64,000 nucleotides of DNA from contig NZ_LMEM01000009.1 in NCBI RefSeq assembly GCF_001426345.1, positions 726,079 through 790,078 on the forward strand, written 5' to 3'. The position numbers and the translations under genes are program-made. The notes beneath the pieces were generated by a model, which saw nothing but the letters and a program-made list of their open reading frames with translations, was not told where the DNA came from and did no database searches. How positions within the stretch are numbered: position 1 is the first letter of the stretch; the number at the start of each line of letters is the position of its first letter. This stretch comes from Devosia sp. Root436 (GTDB lineage: Bacteria > Pseudomonadota > Alphaproteobacteria > Rhizobiales > Devosiaceae). Below, piece by piece: positions 46,709 through 55,055 of this stretch.

Positions 46709-47311
46709 ATGGCCCCCCAGCTCTATCTGATCACCCCTGCCAATGCCGATCGGGCGCGCTTTCCGGCGACGCTCATGGCCGTGCTCAATGCCGCCGAATT
46801 CTCCGCTCTGCTGGTGGCGCGCGGCGCGCTGGATGACGGCGCCTATGCCGACCTGGTGGCGACCGCGATCAATATCGGCCAGGGCGCCGGCTGCGCCGTG
46901 CTGGTCGAGGACGACATCGCACTGGCCCGCCGCCTCGGCGCCGATGGCGTGCATGTCACCGGAGGCCCATCCGCACTCAAGGCCGCCATCGCCGCGCTCA
47001 AGCCGGCGATGATCGTGGGCGCGGGGAACCTGCATTCCCGCCACGACGCCATGACGTCGGGCGAAATGGATATCGATTATGTGTTTTTTGGCCCCACCGA
47101 CGGCAAGCCGGATGCCACGGCCATCGATCTCGCCGAATGGTGGTCCCAGACCTTTGAAGTGCCGGCAGTGCTGAGCCTGCCCGACGCTACGCCAGACACG
47201 TCAGATGCGCGCGGCGCCGAATTCCTGGCGCTGTCGCAAAGCCTGTGGTCGGCCCCTGATCCGGCCAAGGCCATGCAGGCCATTGCCACAGCACTTGGGG
47301 TATCGGCATGA
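46709..47311 (+). CDS. Thiamine phosphate synthase-like protein
   Basis: The 200-residue protein has the TIM-barrel TMP-synthase/TenI fold by its pieces LYLITPANADRARFP at the start, VLVEDDIALARRLGADGVHV in the middle and DYVFFGPTDGKPD near the phosphate site. The usual N-terminal QxRxK substrate motif is not visible and the NDR motif reads VEDD, so the enzyme may be divergent or TenI-like rather than a true ThiE. Its stop overlaps the Sel1 gene start by 4 bases. Confidence 0.75.
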   Translation: MAPQLYLITPANADRARFPATLMAVLNAAEFSALLVARGALDDGAYADLVATAINIGQGAGCAVLVEDDIALARRLGADGVHVTGGPSALKAAIAALKPAMIVGAGNLHSRHDAMTSGEMDIDYVFFGPTDGKPDATAIDLAEWWSQTFEVPAVLSLPDATPDTSDARGAEFLALSQSLWSAPDPAKAMQAIATALGVSA

Positions 47312-48399
47312 TCGCCCGTACCCTGCTCATCGCCCTCATCGCGCTGGCGCCATCCGCCGTTATCGCCCAGGACGAGGCCCCTTCCAGCCCGGCCGAAGCC
47401 ATTTCCGACCAGATTTTCGGACCGCGCGTGCCGACCGACTTCGCCTTCGGCGCCTTCCAGCGCGGCTATTTTCTCACGGCGCTCGAACTGGCTTTGCCCC
47501 GCGCCGAACAGGGCGACCCCTCTGCCCAGACGCTGATTGCCGAGCTCTATGCCAAGGGGCTGGGCGTGGCGCAGAACGACCAGCGCGCCGCCGGCTGGTA
47601 TCAGCTTGCCGCCGATGGCGGCGACCGTCTCGCCACCTTCGCGCTGGCACTGGCCTATGAGGATGGCATCGGCGTACCCAAGAACCGCGCCCGCGCCGCC
47701 GATCTGTTCGGCAAGGCCGCCGAAGCGGGCTATGTGCCGGCCAAATACAACATGGCCCTGCTCCATGTCGAAGGCGTCTATGCCTCGCCCAGCCTCGTCA
47801 CGGCAGCGACCCTGATGAAGGAAGCCGCCGATGCCGAGCTGCCCGAGGCGCAATACGACTATGGCACCATGCTGATCGAGGGGGCCGGCGTCGCCCCCGA
47901 TCCGGCTGAAGGCGCCCGCTATATCGGGCTGGCCGCCGAACAGAACCTGATCCCCGCCCAGATCGATTATGCCACCCTGCTCTATCTCGGCCAGGGCCTG
48001 GACAAGGATGTGGCGCTGGCCGCCACCTGGTATGGCCGGGCTGCCGAAGCCGGCAACGCGGTGGCACAGAACCGCTATGCCAAGCTGCTCGCCGTCGGCG
48101 AGGGTGTGACGCTCAACCTCGAAGACGCCGCCATGTGGCGGGCGCTGGCGCGCCGCCAGGGCCTTAGCGATCCCTCGCTCGATCGCCTGCTCGTCTCCAT
48201 TCCCGATGAGGAGCTGGCCAGCGCCGAGGAGCGCGCCCGCTTCTGGCCCTCGACACCGCCCCAGATCGAAACCGTGCTGGAAATCCCCACCGTCACCACG
48301 ACACCGGAGGCTGACGCCCTGCCCGCCCCCACCGATGCGGGCGAGGCGCCGGCGGCCGGCCCGGCGGCCGGGACCCCGGCCGAACCGCAAGACCCTTGA
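47308..48399 (+). CDS. Secreted Sel1-repeat (TPR-like) protein
   Basis: The 363-residue protein has a signal peptide (LLIALIALAPSAVIAQ) and then about six Sel1-like repeats of about 36 residues, for example AQTLIAELYAKGLGVAQND, ATFALALAYEDGIGVPKN and AQIDYATLLYLGQGLDKD. The C-terminal 60 residues are Pro/Ala-rich. Such proteins are periplasmic scaffolds; a specific partner is not evident. It overlaps the thiE-like gene by 4 bases, so both are translated together. Confidence 0.87.
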   Translation: MIARTLLIALIALAPSAVIAQDEAPSSPAEAISDQIFGPRVPTDFAFGAFQRGYFLTALELALPRAEQGDPSAQTLIAELYAKGLGVAQNDQRAAGWYQLAADGGDRLATFALALAYEDGIGVPKNRARAADLFGKAAEAGYVPAKYNMALLHVEGVYASPSLVTAATLMKEAADAELPEAQYDYGTMLIEGAGVAPDPAEGARYIGLAAEQNLIPAQIDYATLLYLGQGLDKDVALAATWYGRAAEAGNAVAQNRYAKLLAVGEGVTLNLEDAAMWRALARRQGLSDPSLDRLLVSIPDEELASAEERARFWPSTPPQIETVLEIPTVTTTPEADALPAPTDAGEAPAAGPAAGTPAEPQDP

Positions 48400-48516
48400 A
48401 CCCAAGGGCGTTCTGAGGCAATAAGCCCGCCACGCCCATAAAGCCCCATCAACGTCAGGCCAGCCGCATCCGGCGCGCGTGGTCCAAGCAGACAATTCAC
48501 GCCCGAAAGCAGCGCA

Positions 48517-49083
48517 ATGGCCAAGATCAACGGCAACGAAATCCGCCCCGGCAATGTCGTCAACCACCAGGACCGCCTGTGGGTCGCGGTCAAGGTCGAT
48601 CACGTCAAGCCCGGCAAGGGCGGCGCCTATGCCCAGGTCGAACTCAAGGCCATCCTCGGCGGCACCAAGCTCAACGAGCGCTTCCGCTCAGCCGAGACGG
48701 TGGAAACCGTCGAACTCGAATTCCGCGACTTCACCTATCTCTACGAGCAGGGCGACAGCCTGGTCTTCATGGACCAGAACAGCTACGAGCAGGTCGAACT
48801 GGCCAAGGACTTCGTCGGCGAACGCGCCGCATTCCTGCAGGACGGCATGAAGATCACGCTGGAAATGCACGAGGAAACGCCCTTGGGCGTCAAGTTCCCG
48901 GCCAATGTGGTGCTTGAAGTGACCGAGGTCGATCCGGTGCAGAAGGGCCAGAGCGTATCGAGCCAGTTCAAGCCCGCCATCCTCAGCAACGGCCTCAAGG
49001 TCATGGTGCCGCCCTTCATTGCCGTGGGCGAACGCATCGTGGTCGATACGGCCGAGGCCACCTACATGCGCCGGGCGGATTAA
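48517..49083 (+). CDS. efp: Elongation factor P
   Basis: EF-P relieves ribosomes stalled on polyproline. The 188-residue protein begins [20 protein letters not shown], has the loop [14 protein letters not shown] with Lys34 at the tip (the residue modified in other bacteria), and the OB domains ([17 protein letters not shown] and the C-terminal [13 protein letters not shown]). This genome encodes many proline-rich proteins, including several in this window. No modification enzyme gene is nearby. Confidence 0.96.
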   Translation: MAKINGNEIRPGNVVNHQDRLWVAVKVDHVKPGKGGAYAQVELKAILGGTKLNERFRSAETVETVELEFRDFTYLYEQGDSLVFMDQNSYEQVELAKDFVGERAAFLQDGMKITLEMHEETPLGVKFPANVVLEVTEVDPVQKGQSVSSQFKPAILSNGLKVMVPPFIAVGERIVVDTAEATYMRRAD

Positions 49084-49087
49084 AGCC

Positions 49088-49882
49088 ATGGCACGCTCAG
49101 CAATCCTCAATGTCATGGTCAACGCCGCCATCAAGGCCGGCAAATCGCTGACCAAGGACTTTTCCGAAGTCGAAAACCTGCAGGTCTCCCGCAAGGGCCC
49201 GGCCGATTTCGTCTCCAAGGCGGACCTGCGCGCCGAGCAGATCGTCTATGACGAATTGCTCAAGGCCCGCCCGACCTATGCTTTCCTCATGGAAGAAGGC
49301 GGCGAAGTGGCGGGCACCGACGGCCAGCATCGCTGGCTGGTCGATCCGCTCGACGGCACCACCAATTTCCTGCATTCGATCCCGCTCTTCGCCTGCGCCA
49401 TTGCGCTCGAACGCGCCAACGAGATCGTCGCCTCGGTGATCTACAACCCGATCCTCGACGAACTCTATACCGCCGAAAAGGGCGGTGGCGCCTGGCTCAA
49501 CGATCGCAAGCGCCTGCGCGTCGCCGGCCGCAAGTCGCTGGCCGACGCTGTGGTCTGCACTGGCATCAAGACGCAGGGCACCGCCAATGACAGCCTGCAA
49601 CTGCGCCAACTGGCCCATATCAACCCCGCCGTCGCGGGCATTCGCCGGTCGGGCTCCATCTCCATGGACATGGCCTGGCTCGCCTCGGGCCGCTACGACG
49701 CCATCTGGGAAGCCGGCCTTTCCCCCTGGGACGTCGCGCCGGGCCTGCTGATGGTCAAGGAAGCCGGCGGCTTCGTCTCCGACTTCGCCGGCAGCCCCGG
49801 CTCGGTCTGGAACGGCCAGGTCGTTGCCGGCAATGAGAGCCTGCAGGCCGCCCTGCTCAAGCAGCTCAAGGGCATTCAGTAG
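49088..49882 (+). CDS. suhB: Inositol-1-monophosphatase family protein SuhB
   Basis: The 264-residue protein has the metal-binding motifs of the Li+-sensitive phosphatases: LMEEGGEVAG, WLVDPLDGTTNFLHSIP and WDVAPGLLMVKEAGG. SuhB-type enzymes hydrolyse inositol-1-phosphate and can associate with RNA polymerase elongation complexes. The ATG at 49088, five bases after the efp stop, gives the usual N-terminus; it is probably co-transcribed with efp. Confidence 0.93.
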   Translation: MARSAILNVMVNAAIKAGKSLTKDFSEVENLQVSRKGPADFVSKADLRAEQIVYDELLKARPTYAFLMEEGGEVAGTDGQHRWLVDPLDGTTNFLHSIPLFACAIALERANEIVASVIYNPILDELYTAEKGGGAWLNDRKRLRVAGRKSLADAVVCTGIKTQGTANDSLQLRQLAHINPAVAGIRRSGSISMDMAWLASGRYDAIWEAGLSPWDVAPGLLMVKEAGGFVSDFAGSPGSVWNGQVVAGNESLQAALLKQLKGIQ

Positions 49883-49909
49883 GCGCAAAGCGACCCGCGC
49901 ACGATATGC

Positions 49910-49931
49910 CCCTCTCCCTCAGGGGAGAGGG
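49910..49931. repeat. Short palindrome of the CCTCTCCC repeat family
   Basis: CCCTCTCCC-TCAG-GGGAGAGGG is a perfect hairpin 28 bases after suhB. It looks like the single end arm of the larger repeats and may serve as a 3' end of the efp-suhB message. Confidence 0.5.
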
Positions 49932-50054
49932 TTAGCTTGACCGGCCGCCCCGATCACGCCTCCATCATCCATTAACCTTTCTCATTGCCCCGTCCGCCCG
50001 CGCTGACTAGTCTGGCGCCTTGTGATTTGCGCGTAAGGGGCAAGGTTAAGGCAG

Positions 50055-51041
50055 ATGACGCAAGGCTATGATCCCTACCACCTGGCCAGCCCGACCGTTT
50101 ACCTCGTCAAGATTGTGATTTTCCTGGTGCTGGTGGCGCTGGTCGCGGCCATCCTGTTCACCAATATCGTCACCTTCTTCTGGGCCAACCCCTTCATTAA
50201 TTCGCTGATCTTCTTCTCGCTGTTCATCGGCATCTTCCTCAGCTTCCGCCAGGTCATCCGCCTGTTCCCCGAGGTGAAGTGGGTCAATTCCCTGCAGGAC
50301 GGCACCACCACCAATGTTCGCCCGCCCATCCTGCTGGCGCCCGTTGCCGGCATCCTGCGCGAGCGGATCGGCGAGGCGGTCATCACCCCTTCCTCGATGC
50401 GCTCCATCCTCGATTCCGTCGGCAATCGGCTCGACGAAGCCAAGGACACCTCGCGCTATCTCACCGGCCTATTGGTCTTCCTCGGCCTCATGGGCACATT
50501 CTACGGCCTGCTCGAAACCGTGGGCTCGGTGGCCGGCGTCATCAACGCGCTGGACGTGACCTCGGCCGATAGCGCCGCCCTGTTCGCCAATCTCAAGGAG
50601 GGTCTTGCCGCGCCCCTGGGCGGCATGGGCACCGCTTTCTCGTCCTCGCTGTTCGGCCTTGCCGGCTCGCTGGTGCTGGGCTTCCTCGATCTTCAGACCA
50701 GCCAGGCGCAAAACGCCTTCTATACCGATCTCGAAGACTGGATGACCTCGATGACCGAGCTCGACCATCCGGTCAGCGCCATGCAGGCCAATGCCGGCGG
50801 GCCCGAAATGCAGGCCATGTTCGACAAGCTCGGCGACAGCATGCAGAATCAGAATTCCTCCCAGAACGCCATCCGCGCCATGGCCGAGCTGGCGCGCGGC
50901 ATCGACGGGCTGGTCAAGCATATCCGCACCGAGCAGGACGATCTGCGCAAGCACATCAACGAGCAGGGCGAGACCAACCGCAAGCTGCGCGAGCTGATCG
51001 ATGCCGTGCTGTCGCAAGGCGACAACGAGCGGCGGAACTGA
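50055..51041 (+). CDS. MotA/TolQ/ExbB-family proton channel protein
   Basis: The 328-residue protein has membrane helices at about 16-38, 44-65, 137-160 and 185-215. The last two contain GLLVFLGLMGTFYGLLETVG and GTAFSSSLFGLAGSLVLGFL, which parallel the TolQ/ExbB channel helices. The last 90 residues form a cytoplasmic coiled tail (RTEQDDLRKHINEQGETNRK). It is followed after three bases by an OmpA-like protein with one membrane helix, so the pair resembles a MotA-MotB type stator or a Tol-type motor. Its role is not known. Confidence 0.85.
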   Translation: MTQGYDPYHLASPTVYLVKIVIFLVLVALVAAILFTNIVTFFWANPFINSLIFFSLFIGIFLSFRQVIRLFPEVKWVNSLQDGTTTNVRPPILLAPVAGILRERIGEAVITPSSMRSILDSVGNRLDEAKDTSRYLTGLLVFLGLMGTFYGLLETVGSVAGVINALDVTSADSAALFANLKEGLAAPLGGMGTAFSSSLFGLAGSLVLGFLDLQTSQAQNAFYTDLEDWMTSMTELDHPVSAMQANAGGPEMQAMFDKLGDSMQNQNSSQNAIRAMAELARGIDGLVKHIRTEQDDLRKHINEQGETNRKLRELIDAVLSQGDNERRN

Positions 51042-51044
51042 CCC

Positions 51045-52070
51045 ATGCCGGGAGCCCGTAGCCGCAGGCGGCAGGAGGCCAATTATTGGCCCGGCTTCGT
51101 CGACGCCCTGTCGAGCCTGCTGCTCGTCATCATCTTCATGCTCAGCCTGTTCATGCTGACCCAGTTCTTCCTGGGCCGGGAAATCCAGGGGCGCGACACC
51201 GCCCTGGCCCGCCTCAACAGCCAGATTGCCGAACTGACCGACCTCCTGCAGCTCGAACGCGCCAATTCCGACGACCTGACCACCCAGATCGCCACGCTCA
51301 CCGCCACTTTGGGCAGCGCCCAGGCCGACAATGCCAGCCTCACCAGCCAGCTCGCCGGCATCGGCGCCGGGCTGGGCGACAAGGACAGCGCCATTGCCGG
51401 CCTCGAGGACGACCTGATGGCGGCCCAGGAACTGTCCGACGAGGCCAATGCCCAGGTGGCTTTGCTCAATCAGCAGTTGGCCGCCCTGCGCACTCAGATC
51501 GGCGCACTCGAAGCCGCGCTCGAAGCCTCGGAAACCCGCGATACGGAATCGCGCACCCAGATCGCCGATCTCGGCCGCCGCCTCAACCTGGCGCTGGCTC
51601 AGCGCGTGCAGGATCTTTCGCGCTACCGCTCCGATTTCTTCGGCCGCCTGCGCGAAATCCTCGAAGGCCGCGCCGATGTGCGCGTCGTGGGCGACCGCTT
51701 CGTATTCCAGTCCGAAGTGCTGTTCGCGGCCGGCCAGGCCGATATCTCGCCCGAGGGCACCCCCGATCTCGACGCCCTGGCCGCTGCCATCCTGCAGCTT
51801 GAAACCGAGATACCGCCCGATATCAACTGGGTCCTGCGCATCGATGGCCACACCGATATCAGGCCCATTTCCAACGAACGCTTCCCCTCCAACTGGGAAC
51901 TCTCGGCCGCCCGCGCCATCTCGGTGGCGCAATATCTGGTGAGCAAGGGCGTCTCGCCCAACCGCCTGGTCGCCGCCGGCTTCGGCGAATTCACCCCCCT
52001 CGATCCCGGCAATAGCGAGGAAGCCTATCGGCGGAACCGCAGGATCGAGTTCAAGCTGACGGAGGGATGA
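51045..52070 (+). CDS. MotB/OmpA-like peptidoglycan-binding protein
   Basis: The 341-residue protein has one N-terminal membrane helix with a MotB-like Asp just before it (YWPGFVDALSSLLLVIIFML). A long periplasmic coiled coil follows (about residues 50-185, repeated LxxQIA patterns), and then a C-terminal OmpA domain with INWVLRIDGHTDIRPIS and NWELSAARAISVAQYL. It would be the plug-and-anchor partner of the channel protein encoded upstream. The combination links proton flow to the peptidoglycan. It ends next to a type A repeat. Confidence 0.85.
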   Translation: MPGARSRRRQEANYWPGFVDALSSLLLVIIFMLSLFMLTQFFLGREIQGRDTALARLNSQIAELTDLLQLERANSDDLTTQIATLTATLGSAQADNASLTSQLAGIGAGLGDKDSAIAGLEDDLMAAQELSDEANAQVALLNQQLAALRTQIGALEAALEASETRDTESRTQIADLGRRLNLALAQRVQDLSRYRSDFFGRLREILEGRADVRVVGDRFVFQSEVLFAAGQADISPEGTPDLDALAAAILQLETEIPPDINWVLRIDGHTDIRPISNERFPSNWELSAARAISVAQYLVSKGVSPNRLVAAGFGEFTPLDPGNSEEAYRRNRRIEFKLTEG

Positions 52071-52075
52071 TCTCC

Positions 52076-52202
52076 TCACCTCTCCCTTTGGGGGAGAGGT
52101 CGACCCGCCTTCGGGTCGGGTGAGGGGGCCTTCCCTACGCACCCAGTAAAGGCCCCCTCACCCGGCGCTGCGCGCCGACCTCTCCCCCAAGGGAGAGGTG
52201 AA
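52076..52202. repeat. Palindromic intergenic repeat, type A, copy 3
   Basis: Starts TCACCTCTCCCTTTGGGGGA and ends CCCCCAAGGGAGAGGTG, with GGTGAGGGGGCCTT and AAGGCCCCCTCACC inside; it is nearly identical to the copies at 19021 and 38988. It fills the convergent gap between the OmpA-like gene and the ABC exporter gene. Confidence 0.8.
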
Positions 52203-52205
52203 GGG

Positions 52206-54017
52206 TTATCCCGCGTCGTCCATGCGGAACTGCAACCGCGCCAGTTCCGCATAGCGTCCGCCCTTGGCGACCAATTCGTCATGCGTCCCCTGGTCGATGA
52301 TCCGCCCGCCATCGAGCACCAGGATCTTGTCGGCGTCGCGGATGGTGGCCAGCCGGTGGGCGATGACCAGCGTGGTGCGGCCCTCCATCAGGTGTTCCAG
52401 CGCCACCTGCACCAGCCGCTCGCTTTGCGCGTCCAGCGCGCTGGTCGCTTCGTCCAGCAGCAGGATCGGCGCATTCTTGAGAATGGCGCGGGCGATGGCG
52501 AGGCGCTGTTTCTGCCCGCCCGACAGCATCACGCCACGCTCGCCGACCATCGTGTCGTAACCCAGCGGCAGGTCCAGCACGAAATCATGCACCAGGGCGG
52601 CGCGCGACGCGGCCTCGACCTCGGCCTCATCGGCCTCCGGCTTGCCGAAGCGGATATTCTCCGCGATCGTGCCGGCAAAGATCGTCGGCTCCTGCTCGAC
52701 ATAGGCGAAGCGCTGCCGCAATTCGCGCAGCCGTGCCTGGCGGATATCGACGCCGTCGACGCGGATCACGCCGCTGCTGACATCGTAGAAGCGCTGCAGC
52801 AGCGACAACGTCGTCGACTTGCCCGAGCCCGAAGCACCCACCAGCGCCACGGTCTCGCCGCGCCCCACGGAGAAATCGAGCCCCGTCAACACGGGCTCGG
52901 CACCGTCATAGGAGAAACTGACGTTTTCGAAGGCCACCGTGCCCAGCGCCGGCACCGGCAGGGCCACCGGCTGGGCCGGCTCGCGAATGGTCGGTTCGGT
53001 ATCGAGGATTTCGGTCAGCCGCTCGGTGGCGCCGGCCACCGATTGCAGCGTGCCCAGCACCTCGCTGACATTGGTCAGCGCGCCCGAGGCCATCAACGCA
53101 TAGACGAGGAACTGCGCCAGCTGTCCCGCCGTCACCGTGCCTTCGAAGACCGAGCGCGCGCCCCACCAGACGAGGAACACCAGCGCCGCCGTGCCCAGGA
53201 AGATCACCATGCCCACCAGCACCGAGCGCGCCAGCAGCCGCCGCACTTCGGCGCCATAGCTGGCCTCGCTGCGCTGGTCATACTGCGCGGCCTGCACTGG
53301 CTCCTGGGTAAACGACTTGACGGTGCGGGTGGCGCCCAGCATTTCGGTCGCCATGGCGGAGAGATCGGCCAGCGCGTCCTGGGTCTTGCGCGACATGCCG
53401 CGCAGCCGGCGGGCAAAGGTGATGACCGGGAACAGGATGGCCGGCGCCGCCACCACCACGGCCAGCGTCAGGATCGGGCTGGTCAGCAGCATCATCACCA
53501 GCGCGCCGATAATGGTCACGGTCGAGCGCAGCGCCAGCGAGAAGCTCGACCCTACCGCGCCACGGATCGTCGCCACGTCGCCATTGAGCCGGCTGGTGAG
53601 CTCGCCCACCCTGTTGGTATCGAAATAGCGCGCGTCGAGCCCGAGCAGATGCGCGAACACCGCCTGCCGCAGATCGGCCAGCACACGCTCGCCGATGACC
53701 GAGATGAAATAGAAGCGTGCGCCGCTTGCCACCGCCATGACGGCCGCGACGCCGATGATCAGCCAGCCATAGCGGCCGACATTTTCCAGATTCTGCGCCA
53801 CGAATCCCTGGTCGATCGCGCCGCCCAGCAGCGCCGGTATGGCCAGCGAGGCGATGGTCGAGATCAGCAGGAACGCAATGGTCAGGCCCAGCCGCACCGG
53901 ATAGCGCAGCATGAACGGCACCAGCTTGCGCAAAGGTTGCAGCTTCCTGGGGGGCGCGACCGGGGCCACTGCTATCTTTTCGGGGTCAGCTTCTACCGGA
54001 ACGGCCTGGTCTGTCAT
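52206..54017 (-). CDS. ABC exporter, fused permease and ATPase (MsbA/LmrA type)
   Basis: The 603-residue half-transporter has six membrane helices (residues about 40-330) and an ATPase domain with Walker A VGASGSGKSTTLSLL, Q-loop YVEQEPTIFAGTIAENI, signature LSGGQKQRLAIARAIL, Walker B ILLLDEATSALD and switch VIAHRLATI. It would act as a homodimer exporting lipids or drugs. The substrate is not evident. It is divergent from rpmE. Confidence 0.92.
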   Translation of the reverse strand: MTDQAVPVEADPEKIAVAPVAPPRKLQPLRKLVPFMLRYPVRLGLTIAFLLISTIASLAIPALLGGAIDQGFVAQNLENVGRYGWLIIGVAAVMAVASGARFYFISVIGERVLADLRQAVFAHLLGLDARYFDTNRVGELTSRLNGDVATIRGAVGSSFSLALRSTVTIIGALVMMLLTSPILTLAVVVAAPAILFPVITFARRLRGMSRKTQDALADLSAMATEMLGATRTVKSFTQEPVQAAQYDQRSEASYGAEVRRLLARSVLVGMVIFLGTAALVFLVWWGARSVFEGTVTAGQLAQFLVYALMASGALTNVSEVLGTLQSVAGATERLTEILDTEPTIREPAQPVALPVPALGTVAFENVSFSYDGAEPVLTGLDFSVGRGETVALVGASGSGKSTTLSLLQRFYDVSSGVIRVDGVDIRQARLRELRQRFAYVEQEPTIFAGTIAENIRFGKPEADEAEVEAASRAALVHDFVLDLPLGYDTMVGERGVMLSGGQKQRLAIARAILKNAPILLLDEATSALDAQSERLVQVALEHLMEGRTTLVIAHRLATIRDADKILVLDGGRIIDQGTHDELVAKGGRYAELARLQFRMDDAG

Positions 54018-54143
54018 CGCGGGATTAAGCCACTTGTCTTGGGGAACGGCCGTATTGGTGCTTGGATATAGGCGCTGGCCGCCAGTGCGGCAACCGCCTG
54101 CCCGGTGCGAAATTGCCGCGCCCTGCCGCTTTTCGACAAGCCC

Positions 54144-54172
54144 TTGCAGATTGGGCGCCCTTTCTGTATGAA
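54144..54172 (+). promoter_or_regulatory. rpmE promoter
   Basis: TTGCAG (54144-54149), 17 bases, TATGAA (54167-54172). The transcript start would be near 54180, leaving a leader of about 60 bases before rpmE. Confidence 0.6.
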
Positions 54173-54200
54173 GCCGCCAACACCCAGTTTAACTGCTCTC

Positions 54201-54218
54201 CGGGCGCCGCGGCGCCCG
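54201..54218 (+). promoter_or_regulatory. GC palindrome in the rpmE leader
   Basis: CGGGCGCC-GC-GGCGCCCG is a perfect 8-bp palindrome followed by TTTGATTT, 20 bases before the rpmE ATG. It could be an attenuator or an autoregulatory site for L31. Confidence 0.4.
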
Positions 54219-54238
54219 TTTGATTTGAGGCGATTGAG

Positions 54239-54460
54239 ATGAAGGCTGACATCCATCCGGACTACCACGCGATCACTGTGGTCATGACCGACGGCACCAA
54301 GTACGAGACCCGTTCGACCTACGGCAAGGCCGGCGATACGCTGCAGCTCGATATCGACCCCAAGACCCATCCGGCCTGGACCGGCGGCACGGGCCAGCTG
54401 CTCGACCGCGGCGGCCGCGTTTCGCGCTTCAAGGAGCGCTTCAAGGGCCTCGGCATCTAA
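54239..54460 (+). CDS. rpmE: 50S ribosomal protein L31
   Basis: The 73-residue protein begins [20 protein letters not shown] and ends with the basic [11 protein letters not shown]. It has no cysteines, so it is the zinc-independent form. L31 bridges the 50S and 30S heads. AGG is upstream of the ATG. A palindrome lies in the leader and a strong terminator follows the gene. Confidence 0.96.
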   Translation: MKADIHPDYHAITVVMTDGTKYETRSTYGKAGDTLQLDIDPKTHPAWTGGTGQLLDRGGRVSRFKERFKGLGI

Positions 54461-54480
54461 GCCGGTCCTGCACGGAATTC

Positions 54481-54509
54481 AAAAGCCCGGCCACCGCGCC
54501 GGGCTTTTT
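54481..54509 (+). terminator. Rho-independent terminator after rpmE
   Basis: AAAAGCCCGGC-CACC-GCGCCGGGCTTTTT; also usable from the opposite side for rcdA because of the leading A-run. Confidence 0.85.
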
Positions 54510-54536
54510 GTTTGTCCACGCCCACCGGGCATCACG

Positions 54537-55055
54537 CTAGGCTCGCCCGAATGCCGCCTTGAGCCGCGCCAGTTGGTCGGCGATGCCGTTGGCGGTGCCG
54601 GGGTCGAGTTCCGGCATGCGCCCGCGCTCCAGCGTGTCGAACTGCATCACCCGGTCGAACAGGCGGTCGCCCTTGTCGATATAGCCGCGCAGGGCCTCCG
54701 GGAGCTGGTCATAGCCCGGCCCGCCGCGTTCCGAGGGTGTTGCCGAGAATTTGACCTTCTCCTTTTCGGAGCGGGCATTTTCCCGTGTGATCTCGCCTTC
54801 ATTGACGGCGCGCTGCAGCAGCAGCCAGGACGCCAGCTGCATCAGCCGCGTGGTGAGGCGCATCGATTCGGTGGCATAGAGAAACGAGGCTTCCCGCCCC
54901 AGCAGGCGGCTTTCATTGCGGCCTTCACCATCGAGATAGGAGGCGACGTCCTCGATCAGGCCCATGCCTTCGCGATAGAGCAGGTCGAAACCACCCGACG
55001 CCACGATTCGCGGGCCGATGGCGATTGCCGGTGCTGTCTCGTTCACATCCGTCAA
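54537..55055 (-). CDS. rcdA: Regulator of CtrA degradation RcdA (DUF1465)
   Basis: RcdA is the adaptor that helps ClpXP degrade CtrA at the Caulobacter G1-S transition, working with PopA and CpdR. The 172-residue, mostly helical protein has the DUF1465 parts: LYREGMGLIEDVASYLDGEG, SRLLGREASFLYATESMRLT, TRLMQLASWLLLQRAVNEGE and the C-terminal TANGIADQLARLKAAF. The link with CtrA turnover is known in Caulobacter; it is assumed here. The gene is convergent with rpmE. Confidence 0.88.
   Translation of the reverse strand: MTDVNETAPAIAIGPRIVASGGFDLLYREGMGLIEDVASYLDGEGRNESRLLGREASFLYATESMRLTTRLMQLASWLLLQRAVNEGEITRENARSEKEKVKFSATPSERGGPGYDQLPEALRGYIDKGDRLFDRVMQFDTLERGRMPELDPGTANGIADQLARLKAAFGRA

Noticed and set aside
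50055..52070. Zorya anti-phage system
   Set aside because: Only the motor-like pair is present. No ZorC/ZorD/ZorE-like gene is adjacent; such ExbB/OmpA pairs also occur as housekeeping genes in Hyphomicrobiales.
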